A stretch of DNA of 18,288 bases from an uncultured Bacteroidota bacterium (GCA_903851455.1 CAINOM010000091.1:1-18288), one strand, 5' to 3'; positions 1 to 8,193 are shown, counted from the first letter of the stretch. A program made the numbers and translations. Notes: a model not told the origin generated them from the letters alone.

Positions 1-54
1 AGGCCGCTTTATATTGTGAAGAAAAGGATCGTGAATAAGGAAGAGGTGAAGTAA
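1..54 (+). CDS. 3' end of an unidentified gene
   Basis: An open frame runs in from the left edge and ends with TAA. It encodes only 17 residues (RPLYIVKKRIVNKEEVK), rich in lysine and arginine. The gene body lies outside the window, so no family can be named. It is on the same strand as the DUF433 and immunity genes that follow after 94 bases. It could also be a chance open frame, since the fragment is short. Confidence 0.4.
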   Translation, partial: RPLYIVKKRIVNKEEVK

Positions 55-148
55 CCTTTCGTTCGAGGGTTGCTAGTTTGAACCACAAGGACGACCACAG
101 CGTATAGGACAATTAAATCGTAATTTAGTCTGAAGAAAATTGAATTGA

Positions 149-328
149 ATGAATAACTATGTAATTATAGATGAAGATATAGCCGGCGGTGTACCTGTTT
201 TCAAGGGTACAAGAGTGTCGGTAAAAACTTTATTTGATTACCTTGAAGAAAGCTCACTGGAGGAGTTCCTCGATGGATTCCCGTCTGTAAGTGGGGCGCA
301 GGCAGCGGCAGTTATTGAAAATGGATGA
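149..328 (+). CDS. DUF433 family antitoxin-like protein, short
   Basis: A 59-residue protein starting MNNYVIIDEDIAGGVPVFKG. The segment D-(E/P)-x-I-x-GG-x-PVFKGTRV-(x)2-KTLFDYLE, followed by LEEFLDGFPSVS and then AAAVIE, is the signature of DUF433, a small winged-helix/HTH family. Family members usually act as the DNA-binding antitoxin of a pair whose toxin is a PIN-like DUF5615 protein directly downstream. No DUF5615 gene follows here; the next gene, 13 bases on, is an immunity-type gene. The protein stops right after the conserved AVIE segment, whereas relatives usually continue for some 10 to 20 residues, so the C terminus may be lost. It is too short for many gene finders. The start is the only ATG ahead of the conserved core. 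The family call is from memory of the motif and is firm; the function is inferred. Confidence 0.75.
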   Translation: MNNYVIIDEDIAGGVPVFKGTRVSVKTLFDYLEESSLEEFLDGFPSVSGAQAAAVIENG

Positions 329-341
329 ATAAATTGACCTC

Positions 342-1017
342 GTGCATTACACTTTAGAGCATTCTGCCGATACAAGCATCATTGGTAGTCGGTATCCGCA
401 AATTCAAAAAATGAAACCCGGTTATGATTACGATAGCCCGCAATCTGTTTACAAGTTAGGCAGATGCTATAAAACTCTACCGGATTTTGTACCTGACCTT
501 GATGGTTTTGTCCTACACAGTAAAGCCAAGCCCACAGACTTTTTAAGCACTTCTCTTACTAGCCGTGGCTATATTATTAATGAGAAAGTTAAAAACATCC
601 TTCAGAATTTCAAACTACCATTACACGCTTTTTATCCAGTAGAACTACGCTACAAAAAGCAACTAGTTGATAAATACTATTGGTTACATGTAATATGCGA
701 CCTCACGGGTATTGTCGATTATTCAGCCTCAACCTTTTTCATCTACAAAGACTACTCTTATGACCTCGGTGTGATAAAGGTTTCTTCAAAAGAAGAACTA
801 TTACAAAAAAGAAGCGTCATAGAAGAGAAAAACAAGGGTCACAACGTTACAATTTGGGCTAAATCACTACGCCTCATTGAAAAGGTGGAATATGATTTTT
901 TTTAAAATCGGAACATACGATAGCAATAAGTACATCAGCCAAAAACTCTATGACACCTTTAACCAAGAAAAGACAACTGGAATTACCGTTAAGCCTCTTT
1001 CGTGGGAATTTTATTAG
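342..1017 (+). pseudogene. Frameshifted Imm11/Imm43-like immunity protein gene
   Basis: The first frame (GTG at 342, TAA at 903-905) gives 187 residues ending KVEYDFF. In the +1 frame the reading continues without a break from the same T-run as FFKIGTYDSNKYISQKLYD and ends WEFY with TAG at 1015-1017, another 37 residues. Immunity proteins of the DUF1629/Imm11-Imm43 type end in exactly this kind of segment (aromatic-I-x-YISxxLxxxF...ITGI), and their middle has the KPTDFLSTS...INEKVKNIL...FYPVEL pattern seen here. One T too many in T8 (896-903) therefore breaks one gene of about 225 residues. Such proteins neutralise polymorphic toxins; no toxin is visible in the window. GTG 342 is preferred over ATG 411 because the residues between (IIGSRYPQIQKMKPGYDYDSP) look like part of the family. 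A sequencing error or slippage on T8 are alternatives to true decay. Confidence 0.7.
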
Positions 1018-1058
1018 AAGATTAAATTCTTTGCTCTTCGGTAAACTAACAGCAACAT

Positions 1059-4000
1059 TTACGCAGGTCTCACAGGGCTACCACCCCAATTACTATTCGG
1101 TTGCAGGTTCTCGCCCTTCATAACGAGCGAGAGCGGGTCTACGTTTACGTTGTCGCCGATCTCGCTGTCGTAGAGGATGATGGAGCCGGCGCCTATGCTA
1201 CAGCGCTTGCCGATCTTGATGGGACCTACTTTCATTACGCGGTCTTCGAACAGGTGTGTCTGCGGACCGCAGTCTTCATTGAGGGCAGTATCATCACCTA
1301 TGTGCACCATGTCATACTCTGTAACATCCGTGGTGTTCATCCATACGCGCTTACCTGTTTTTACACCAAGCAGGCGCAGTACCAGCGGCAGCCATGGCGT
1401 GCCCCGCATAAAGTCGAGCAGGAAGGGGACCGAGAGTGCTTCGTAGGTGGAGGTGATCGCCTCGCTGCGCCACACCTTTGAGGTCCACATGGGTTTCTGA
1501 TCGGGCTTGTAGATACCCACGGTGAGCCACTTAAGGGCGGCGGTTACGATAAAGGCGGGCAGCCCCATGAAGAACAGGTAATACAACGGAAGTTCTGCCA
1601 CTACCGCCCACCATGGCTGTGTAACCAGGAGATCGTGGGCATAGGCGATGAACAGGATACTGCAGATAAGGATCACAGTTTCGGGTATGAGTATGCGTAT
1701 AAACTCCACAACGCTGCGCGCGAGTACCCGTGTAGCCGACGGCCGTGCGGTAAGTTCGGTAGCGAAGGTGCGGCTGGCCTGGCGGCGCGGGAGGGCTATG
1801 GAAGGGGAACCAAACCAGTCTTTCGCGGTTTCGGCATCCAGTTGTTCCTTGCTCGGAGGCACTGAAAGTACGCCGATGAGCATGCGACCGGGCAATTGAT
1901 ATCCCTGGGGTATCAGCGCACTGTTGCCCACAAAGCTGTTATTACCAATGACTGTTTTGTCGAGTATCAGTTGCTGGCCACGAACGTCGGATTCGCCGAG
2001 GGTTACGGCATCTGCTACAAATGCACCCTTACCGATAACCAGCAATGGATGCGTAACACTGCTGGCGGTGGATATCTCGGTGTTCTTGCCCACCTTGGCT
2101 CCCAGCGCGCGGAACAATAGCGAGATATATACCGTGGCATAGATGGGATGCAGTACGATAAGGGATAAAGACATGAGCTGATCGGCGAACCATTTGCGCA
2201 CATAGAACATGCTGTAAATTGGGTATTTGCCCGGCTTGATTCCCCACTGCAATAAGCGCGTGAGGATAACCGTTACCACTGAGAACACGATGATGTAACT
2301 CAGCGCGAGTGATGGCGTGATAACAAGGTAACTAAAGTCGTAATCGGGTGTGGAGTTATCTATGTTGTGAATGATGATGATGGTGGGCAACAACGGCAAG
2401 AGGACAACGAATGGGAAGATGAGCAGCGAAAGTGTAAATATCAACGAATAGCGACGGCGCTTACCTTCTGAGACAAATAGCGGCTGTGGCAGATCTTCTA
2501 TTGCTTTCGTCTCTTTTAGTGCAGCGGGACTGCCATGCCATATCTCGCCGCTTTTTATCACTTTGCCTTCCTGCAGGTAACTGAGGTCCTGCAGTTCGCC
2601 CCAGGCCTCTACAGTGGAACCACCACCCAGTATAGCACCGCTACCGATGTAGGCATGGTCACCGAGTGTCACACGGCGCAACTTCAACATACCATCTTCT
2701 ACATAGGCGTTGTTGATGGTGACGCGGGAACTGATGCTCACATCACTACCAATGCTAACCAGGTCTTCGGCACCAATAGTGAACGCTCCCAATTGCGCGT
2801 CCTTAGCTACTGTCACGCCCATACGGCGCAGATAACCGGCAAACAGTGGCGTTCCGTTGAGGAATTGTGCCGGTAGCAGGCGTTGCATGGTTTTTACAAA
2901 CCACCACCTGAAATAATAACTGCCCCACAACGGGTAGTCTCCTTCCTTCATCCTGCCGATCACCAGCCACTTAATGCCAATGGTGAGCGCGGCGAACAAT
3001 GGAGGAATGAAACAGAACATGCACAAAGCGGTGGTGACGGCATATGCAGTATTCTTGGTTTCCTCAGCCACATAGTAGTACCCGAGGTAAGGAAAAAATA
3101 TCTGCACCGCAAAAAGCCCATAGACGACCAGCAGTGAGAAAGTTTGCGCTATCCCGCACAGCAAAAAACGTTTTTTCGGCACTTCGTTGAAGACGCGCTT
3201 GGCCTTCATTTCGGCCGCCGGTTTAGACTTCCAGTGCTCCACCAGCTTATCCAGCGGGCGAATAAGGTAAATATCTTTTAAGGCTGCCTGTGGTATATTG
3301 GCCTCGCGCCTCAGCCGGGACACAAAGGCTGCGGCAAGCAACGAATGTCCGCCAAGGTCTGTGAAGAAATCCTGGGTGAGCTCTATACTCCTGTTCGGGA
3401 AAAATTTCCGAAGCGCGGCAATAACACGCTCTTCTATAGGCGCATCTAGATCTATTACCTCGTTGGTAATGGATGATGCATTTTCCAATAGCATGGCCGG
3501 TATGGGCAACGCCTTCCTGTTTATCTTGCCACTGGGCAGGCGCGGCATTTCAGACAGCTGCATAATAACGCTGGGCACCATATAAGCAGGCAATACCTTA
3601 GCGAGTTCTTCGCGTATGTGCTGCTGGTTCATAGTCACCGGATCATCGCACACTACATAGCCTGCGAGGTGGTCCTGCCCGTTTGCGTCTTTTTTCACTG
3701 CTACTGCTGCTGCCGTAATATCGGTAAGGTTACTGAGCCGGTTTTCAATTTCGCCAAGCTCTATGCGATATCCGCGCAGCTTCTCCTGGTCATCAAACCG
3801 ACCCTGGAAATCGATGCTACCATCCGGATTAATGATCGCGGCATCACCGGTGCGGTACAACATATCGCCAGGCAATGCAGCAAGCCCATCGGGCTTGGGT
3901 ACAAATTTCTGGGCAGTAAGCTCGGGCAGGTTTATATAGCCATTGCATAAGCCGGGCCCAGTGACTATAAGTTCTCCCCGTTCGCCAACCTGCACCACGT

Positions 4001-5000
4001 TGAGTTTTTCGTCTACGACCGCAAGGTTGTAATTGGGCAGCGGTATACCTATCGTTATGGGGTCGCCCGGCTTTAGTGCTATGAGCGTGGCCGTGACCGT
4101 AGTTTCTGTAGGTCCGTAACTGTTATAAAATTTTCTCGATGGAATGGACCAGCGTGCAAGCACCTGCGTGGTGCAGGCCTCGCCACCTGCATTCACAATA
4201 CGAAGGGAAGACGAAATGTCATCCTCCATTACCGCCAGTAAACTAGGAACGGCATGAAGCACCGTGATGTGCTGCTGCCTTAAAATATCTGCAAGTTCGT
4301 CTATTGATTTTGCGGTAGCGGCATCAGCCACCCAAAGCGTAGCACCCGCGAAATAGCTGATCCAGGTTTCCTCGCACCACATGTCGAACGATACGGAGAA
4401 GCCCTGGTAAACACGATCACTGCTGCGCACTTCGAGTACTGACTGTTCTGCCCGCACCAGATGACATATCTGCCTATGGGCAATAGGTATGCCCTTGGGC
4501 TTACCTGTGCTGCCTGATGTATATAGCACATATGCCCAGTTATCGGGCTGGGCACCGGGGGTGATATGAATAACATCAGATTCCGCGGGTTGCGGAACGA
4601 CAGTGAACATAGGGCAGGACAAATTAAGTTTGTCCTGGCTGATGTATCCCTTCGCACCTACTTCGGTAAGTACGGTTTCTACACGCTCTGCCGGCATTTC
4701 ACGGTCCAGCGGCACATAGGAGGCACCTGCTTTTATGATTCCCAGAACGGCCACATGCAATTCGAGTCCACGTTGCCACCAAAGCCCCACGGGGTCGCCT
4801 GGCATTATACCGTTGTCATACAAATAGGCGGCCACGGCATCACTCCAGCGGTCCAGCTCGGCATAGGTAACCGACCGGTCCCCAAAAATGAGGGCGGTCT
4901 TTTGCGCAAAGCTCTTCGCAGACGTTCGAAAGATGTCTGCAAGTGTTTCTTCATGCAAAAAATCAGGGCGATGGGCTCCAAGTACTATACTGGGATTCAT
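1059..5000 (-). CDS. Pls/PosA-type NRPS: A-PCP-six TM with three tandem C-terminal domains
   Basis: A 1313-residue membrane-bound non-ribosomal peptide synthetase. Adenylation domain at about 20-500: YTSGSTGKPKG (160-170), FDMW (205-208), NSYGPTET (293-300), YRTGD (382-386), PSGKINRKAL (489-498, Lys492). The carrier domain has DLGGHSLL with phosphopantetheine Ser553. Six hydrophobic helices follow at about 612-640, 652-680, 852-878, 890-915, 1098-1122 and 1130-1160, enclosing three acyltransferase-like soluble domains of left-handed beta-helix look (about 690-830, 930-1065, 1165-1313). There is no normal condensation or thioesterase domain. This layout and length match Streptomyces epsilon-poly-L-lysine synthetase (Pls, about 1319 residues), where the tandem domains join amino acids iteratively at the membrane. 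By analogy this enzyme makes a homopolymer of a (probably basic) amino acid or a short isopeptide; that is inference. The gene stands alone and is divergent from trmH. An Sfp-type transferase must lie elsewhere. Confidence 0.9.
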   Translation of the reverse strand: MNPSIVLGAHRPDFLHEETLADIFRTSAKSFAQKTALIFGDRSVTYAELDRWSDAVAAYLYDNGIMPGDPVGLWWQRGLELHVAVLGIIKAGASYVPLDREMPAERVETVLTEVGAKGYISQDKLNLSCPMFTVVPQPAESDVIHITPGAQPDNWAYVLYTSGSTGKPKGIPIAHRQICHLVRAEQSVLEVRSSDRVYQGFSVSFDMWCEETWISYFAGATLWVADAATAKSIDELADILRQQHITVLHAVPSLLAVMEDDISSSLRIVNAGGEACTTQVLARWSIPSRKFYNSYGPTETTVTATLIALKPGDPITIGIPLPNYNLAVVDEKLNVVQVGERGELIVTGPGLCNGYINLPELTAQKFVPKPDGLAALPGDMLYRTGDAAIINPDGSIDFQGRFDDQEKLRGYRIELGEIENRLSNLTDITAAAVAVKKDANGQDHLAGYVVCDDPVTMNQQHIREELAKVLPAYMVPSVIMQLSEMPRLPSGKINRKALPIPAMLLENASSITNEVIDLDAPIEERVIAALRKFFPNRSIELTQDFFTDLGGHSLLAAAFVSRLRREANIPQAALKDIYLIRPLDKLVEHWKSKPAAEMKAKRVFNEVPKKRFLLCGIAQTFSLLVVYGLFAVQIFFPYLGYYYVAEETKNTAYAVTTALCMFCFIPPLFAALTIGIKWLVIGRMKEGDYPLWGSYYFRWWFVKTMQRLLPAQFLNGTPLFAGYLRRMGVTVAKDAQLGAFTIGAEDLVSIGSDVSISSRVTINNAYVEDGMLKLRRVTLGDHAYIGSGAILGGGSTVEAWGELQDLSYLQEGKVIKSGEIWHGSPAALKETKAIEDLPQPLFVSEGKRRRYSLIFTLSLLIFPFVVLLPLLPTIIIIHNIDNSTPDYDFSYLVITPSLALSYIIVFSVVTVILTRLLQWGIKPGKYPIYSMFYVRKWFADQLMSLSLIVLHPIYATVYISLLFRALGAKVGKNTEISTASSVTHPLLVIGKGAFVADAVTLGESDVRGQQLILDKTVIGNNSFVGNSALIPQGYQLPGRMLIGVLSVPPSKEQLDAETAKDWFGSPSIALPRRQASRTFATELTARPSATRVLARSVVEFIRILIPETVILICSILFIAYAHDLLVTQPWWAVVAELPLYYLFFMGLPAFIVTAALKWLTVGIYKPDQKPMWTSKVWRSEAITSTYEALSVPFLLDFMRGTPWLPLVLRLLGVKTGKRVWMNTTDVTEYDMVHIGDDTALNEDCGPQTHLFEDRVMKVGPIKIGKRCSIGAGSIILYDSEIGDNVNVDPLSLVMKGENLQPNSNWGGSPVRPA

Positions 5001-5208
5001 ATTTGCGGTTGCCGGAATGCTGTTTTAATTTGAGGAGGAAATTACAACAATTCTTATCCTCATGCTGCAATTTCTTTATGCTGCCATGCATAATACGATT
5101 ACTAATTTCATGCCGGGGATACTTATAGTGGAAATTTGATGGAGGTCATCTTATTTTAGTTGTTTTATCTTCGCATCATCCGGATATTTTTTATAAAGAT
5201 TTGAAACT

Positions 5209-5808
5209 ATGACTCCTGAAAGGGAAGAGAAAATAAAAAAGGTGCTGAACCGCAGGCAGAGCGGGCTGATCGTGGTGATGGAAAATGTGCATGACCCGCA
5301 CAACATATCAGCAGTAATGCGCACCTGTGATGCCGTAGGCGTGCAGGACCTTTTTGTGCTCACAACTATCATTTCGCGGCATAAGAGATTTGGAAAGAAA
5401 AGCTCGGCCAGCGCGGCGGGCTGGCTCACCATACACCAGTATGAAGACACAAAAGCCTGCATGGATGCCGTGAAGCAACGCTGCGATAATATCTATGCTA
5501 CCCACCTCGGAGTTGAATCCCATTCGCTGTATGACCTGGACCTGACCCAGAAGGTTGCGCTGGTATTTGGAAATGAGCATGCAGGTGTTACTGAAGATTG
5601 CCTTAAATACTGCGATGGGAATTTTATTATCCCGCAGGTGGGGATGGTGCAATCACTGAATATCTCAGTTGCCTGCGCCATCACACTGTATGAGGCGCTG
5701 CGCCAAAGACAGATAGCTGGTTGTTACAACGGAACACCGCAATTGCCGCAAGCGGAGTGGAACAGCCTTGCGAAAGAATGGGGAATGTATGATAATCATC
5801 GCGGGTGA
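5209..5808 (+). CDS. trmH: tRNA (guanosine-18-2'-O)-methyltransferase TrmH
   Basis: A 199-residue SpoU/SPOUT methyltransferase, predicted to methylate the 2'-OH of G18 in the tRNA D-loop using S-adenosylmethionine. The three SPOUT motifs are present: motif 1 ENVHDPHNISAVMRT at 25-39 with Asn32 and catalytic-type Arg38; motif 2 VFGNEHAGV at 119-127; motif 3 IPQVGMVQSLNISVACA at 141-157, which forms the trefoil-knot cofactor site. The N-terminal RRQ and the C-terminal end with RQRQIAG...LPQAEW match E. coli TrmH nearly position by position; the length is slightly shorter than its 229 residues. A relaxed-specificity rRNA 2'-O-methyltransferase of the same family is less likely because of the TrmH-like motif 3 and ends. 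It is divergent from the Pls-like gene across 208 bases and is not followed by another gene on its strand. Confidence 0.9.
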   Translation: MTPEREEKIKKVLNRRQSGLIVVMENVHDPHNISAVMRTCDAVGVQDLFVLTTIISRHKRFGKKSSASAAGWLTIHQYEDTKACMDAVKQRCDNIYATHLGVESHSLYDLDLTQKVALVFGNEHAGVTEDCLKYCDGNFIIPQVGMVQSLNISVACAITLYEALRQRQIAGCYNGTPQLPQAEWNSLAKEWGMYDNHRG

Positions 5809-5886
5809 GTTGATTCCGGGCCATCGAAAGTACTCGCGGCCGCCTGAGACCTGCAGCAGTCCAATTCGATTCAGTGTTTTAACTGC

Positions 5887-5907
5887 AGACGTTGCAGTGC
5901 AACGTCT
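5887..5907. repeat. REP-like perfect palindrome
   Basis: The arms AGACGTTGCA and TGCAACGTCT are perfect reverse complements separated by a single G, followed by CTACG. Imperfectly dispersed hairpins with a core close to AGACGTTGCA/TGCAACGTCTCTAC are familiar in intergenic regions of Bacteroidota genomes, so this is probably one copy of a dispersed intergenic repeat (REP/MITE-like). It lies 79 bases after the trmH stop and has no T-tract on either strand, so it is not a convincing intrinsic terminator, though it could protect a 3' end of the trmH transcript. Confidence 0.55.
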
Positions 5908-6073
5908 CTACGTAAAAATTCCTGTGCATTAATGCCAGTCGTGATCAAGCTCACAAATAATACTTGAGACGAATGATCAGCAATACAACTCTTACTGAGA
6001 AAATTAATTTTGAATATGCTTTATGGAACGAGCTGATCCGTGTTTTAATTTTCTGATAGTCGGCTTTTAATCG

Positions 6074-6091
6074 ATAGGTATCCATACCTAT
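6074..6091. repeat. Inverted repeat next to glyA terminator
   Basis: ATAGGTAT and ATACCTAT are perfect 8-bp arms separated by CC. It lies just beyond the glyA terminator (in the glyA direction) and in the gap after trmH. The AT-rich arms and two-base centre fit a protein-binding dyad better than an RNA hairpin. No function can be assigned. Confidence 0.4.
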
Positions 6092-6097
6092 ATAGAC

Positions 6098-6115
6098 GAA
6101 AAACCGGGTTCCGGT
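6098..6115 (-). terminator. Rho-independent terminator of glyA
   Basis: Read on the - strand, ACCGG-AAC-CCGGT forms a 5-bp GC-rich stem with a 3-base loop, immediately followed by a run of T (6102-6098). It is preceded by A-rich sequence that can extend the stem. It sits 27 bases after the glyA stop codon, the expected place. The stem is short, hence moderate confidence. Confidence 0.6.
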
Positions 6116-6141
6116 GTTTGGTTTTCAGAAAAATAAATTTT

Positions 6142-7422
6142 CTAGCCCAGTTCAGGATAAAGCGGAAAGCCCGTCATAAACTCATTTACCTCACCCTTTA
6201 TCGTCTTTATCAGCGACTCATCATCCGGCGCCATCAGCACGCGATCCAGCCAATTCACTATCGTTGGCATGTGCGTTTCTTTGAGCCCGCGTGTAGTCAT
6301 TGCAGAGACACCAACGCGAATACCAGAAGTGACGAATGGCGACTTATCATCGAACGGAACCATGTTCTTAGTGATGGTGATATCCGCATGTACCAATGTG
6401 TTCTCTGCCTTCTTGCCGCTGATATTTTTATTACGAAGATCGATCAGCATGAGGTGGTTGTCTGTACCACCGGAAACAATGTCGTATCCTTTTTCAGTGA
6501 ACGCTGTTGCCATGGCCTGTGCATTAGCTACTATCTGTTTTCCATAAGCAAGGAAACTGTCGTCCAGTATTTCGAAGAATGCAACTGCTTTCGCCGCGAT
6601 CACATGTTCCAACGGGCCGCCTTGTGATCCGGGAAACACAGCAAGATCTATGAGCTGGCTCATCATGCGTGTTTCTCCTTTAGGGCCTTTTATGCCCATT
6701 GGGTTCTCGAAATCTTCCTTCATGAGGATGAGACCGCCACGAGGGCCACGCAAGGTTTTATGTGTTGTAGTAGTTACAAAATGGCAATGAGTAAACGGGC
6801 TGCTCAATAAACCCCTGGCGATGAGCCCGGCGGGATGTGCAATGTCGGCCATGATCAGCGCGCCTATTTTGTCAGCTATAGCACGTATGCGTGCGTAGTC
6901 CCAATCCCTGCTGTAGGCGGATGCACCACAGATGATAAGCTTCGGTTTGTGCTCCAGAGCCTTTCGCTCCATATCATCATAATCTACAAGGCCGGTCTCT
7001 TTTACCACCCCGTAATGAATAGCATGATAGAGCTTGCCCGAAAAGCTCACTGGTGAGCCATGCGTGAGGTGGCCGCCCATGCTGAGGTCGAGCCCTAATA
7101 TCGTATCCCCGGGTTGTAATACCGCCAGCATCAGTGCGGCATTTGCCTGCGATCCGCTATGGGGCTGCACATTGGCATAACCAACGTTGAACATTTCTTT
7201 TGCCCGGTCTATGGCCAGTTGCTCGCTGATATCTACCACTTCGCAGCCGCCATAATAGCGCCTTCCCGGATATCCCTCCGCATATTTATTGGTCATCACA
7301 CCTCCCATGGCCTGCATTACCTGCAGGCTGGTAAAGTTTTCAGAAGCAATAAGTTCCAGTCCCCTGCGCTGGCGCTGCAGTTCTTCATTTATCAGGTTAA
7401 ATATGGCGGTATCGCGTTGCAT
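6142..7422 (-). CDS. glyA: Serine hydroxymethyltransferase
   Basis: A 426-residue PLP enzyme that interconverts serine and glycine with transfer of a one-carbon unit to tetrahydrofolate, in the cytosol. Features seen: N-terminal [13 protein letters not shown] (20-32); [15 protein letters not shown] (45-59); [10 protein letters not shown] (85-94); the PLP-contacting D193 and H196 in [10 protein letters not shown]; and the Schiff-base lysine K222 in [14 protein letters not shown]. The C-terminal [12 protein letters not shown] and TSGIRVG motifs are also intact. The length is normal for bacterial GlyA. The ATG at 7422 directly precedes the conserved helix and no nearby alternative is better. The gene appears to be transcribed alone: 183 bases separate it from the HD gene upstream on the same strand, and it ends in a terminator. 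Confidence 0.97.
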   Translation of the reverse strand: MQRDTAIFNLINEELQRQRRGLELIASENFTSLQVMQAMGGVMTNKYAEGYPGRRYYGGCEVVDISEQLAIDRAKEMFNVGYANVQPHSGSQANAALMLAVLQPGDTILGLDLSMGGHLTHGSPVSFSGKLYHAIHYGVVKETGLVDYDDMERKALEHKPKLIICGASAYSRDWDYARIRAIADKIGALIMADIAHPAGLIARGLLSSPFTHCHFVTTTTHKTLRGPRGGLILMKEDFENPMGIKGPKGETRMMSQLIDLAVFPGSQGGPLEHVIAAKAVAFFEILDDSFLAYGKQIVANAQAMATAFTEKGYDIVSGGTDNHLMLIDLRNKNISGKKAENTLVHADITITKNMVPFDDKSPFVTSGIRVGVSAMTTRGLKETHMPTIVNWLDRVLMAPDDESLIKTIKGEVNEFMTGFPLYPELG

Positions 7423-7480
7423 GTGCTTGGAATTTGAATCAAAAAAAAGTGTGTGAGTGGAGTTCTTTCAATTTAAAGGC

Positions 7481-7492
7481 AGCGTTAACGCT
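7481..7492. promoter_or_regulatory. 12-bp palindrome upstream of glyA
   Basis: AGCGTTAACGCT is a perfect 12-bp palindrome, 59 to 70 bases upstream of the glyA start codon, in the 183-base gap between the HD gene and glyA. Its place would suit an operator or a site near the glyA promoter, but no promoter matching the phylum consensus could be fixed next to it, and no known regulator can be named. Nothing else was recognised in this gap, and no glycine riboswitch fold was evident. Confidence 0.25.
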
Positions 7493-7605
7493 TAACAAAC
7501 GTTACTGCCATTGCAAATATTCACCGGTGTAAATGCGCCAGTAAAATATTCGATACTGCCTGATGGTTCATGTGAATTACCCGGAAAATGGCTGAGCAAT
7601 TTCAT

Positions 7606-8193
7606 CTAGGATTTATCTTTGATCTTGGTCTTTATCAACGTAAGATTTTCAGCCTTTTTAGCCTTGCGCAGCTTCTTGGCAACCGGTGTGAAGTAGTGAT
7701 GTTTCTCGAGGAACCGGACCTGTAATTTGTTCCATTCCAGCTCCGTATTGATGATCCCATACATGCACAATTCATCGAAGAGTTTATTGCCAATGGTAAA
7801 GAAGTCATCCCTGCCCAGGTAGTCCAGGTCTGCATCACAGATGATCTGTTCCAGTTTATTATGTGGTGTCTGTGGTATTTGTGTGGCCATGATCATACCG
7901 CATATGCGCTCGATCTGCTCCGGTGAATATTCGTATACAGGCAGGTATTGTCTTGCAATATCGCAACCCACGCGCTCATGCTCTTTCTGCTGTACAAGAA
8001 ACCCTGAATCGTGAAACAAAACCGCTGTTAACAACAGCGTCAGATCATCACCGGTGACATTCTGCAACACCGCCAGACTCTCAGCAGCTTTGTAAACATC
8101 CTTTATGTGCCCCAAACTATGATAAGTCAAATTTGCAGGTAGTTCCTTTCTAAGCTTAGCCAGAATGAATTTTTTGACCTTGTTAAATTGCAT
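7606..8193 (-). CDS. HD-domain metal-dependent phosphohydrolase
   Basis: A 195-residue cytosolic protein with the HD superfamily metal site: H25 and H29 in TYHSLGHI, the H61-D62 pair in LFHDSGF, and D120/D122 in ICDADLDYLG. HD proteins hydrolyse phosphate esters, often nucleotides or cyclic nucleotides; the substrate here cannot be read from the sequence. The C terminus is lysine-rich. The start is set at ATG 8193 (MQFNKVKK); the open frame begins two codons earlier with TTG, which is less likely. The gene is divergent from the two adenylate cyclase genes, with 134 bases between, which suggests a link to nucleotide signalling. It points toward glyA but the spacing argues for separate transcription. 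Other possibilities are a nucleotidase or a (p)ppGpp-type hydrolase of unusual form. Confidence 0.8.
   Translation of the reverse strand: MQFNKVKKFILAKLRKELPANLTYHSLGHIKDVYKAAESLAVLQNVTGDDLTLLLTAVLFHDSGFLVQQKEHERVGCDIARQYLPVYEYSPEQIERICGMIMATQIPQTPHNKLEQIICDADLDYLGRDDFFTIGNKLFDELCMYGIINTELEWNKLQVRFLEKHHYFTPVAKKLRKAKKAENLTLIKTKIKDKS

Larger units (their letters stand above)
5809..6141. other. Gene-free gap between convergent trmH and glyA
   Basis: This 333-base stretch lies between two converging genes. It contains a 10-bp-arm palindrome (5887-5907), an 8-bp-arm palindrome (6074-6091) and the glyA terminator (6098-6115), listed separately. No open frame with coding character and no tRNA-like fold was seen. 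The remaining sequence shows no recognisable feature. Confidence 0.6.

Noticed and set aside
896..903. Programmed +1 ribosomal frameshift at the T8 tract
   Set aside because: No stimulatory element or known programmed site was recognised, and decay, slippage or sequencing error is simpler; kept only as an alternative.
1006..1029. GAATTT/AAATTC inverted repeat after the Pls-like gene as a terminator
   Set aside because: Six AT-rich pairs with a 12-base loop and no T-tract make a weak hairpin that is likely to arise by chance.
1101..5128. Several + strand open frames of 70 to 155 codons opposite the Pls-like gene
   Set aside because: All are shadows of a 1313-codon gene with clear NRPS motifs; their translations are low-complexity and match no family.
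5101..5208. TATCTTCG at 5166-5173 as a trmH promoter
   Set aside because: The nearest TTTG lies 27 bases upstream, outside the usual 19 to 21 base spacing, and the -7 match has a mismatch.
7423..7605. Glycine or folate riboswitch ahead of glyA
   Set aside because: No conserved riboswitch core or paired helices could be recognised beyond one 12-bp palindrome.
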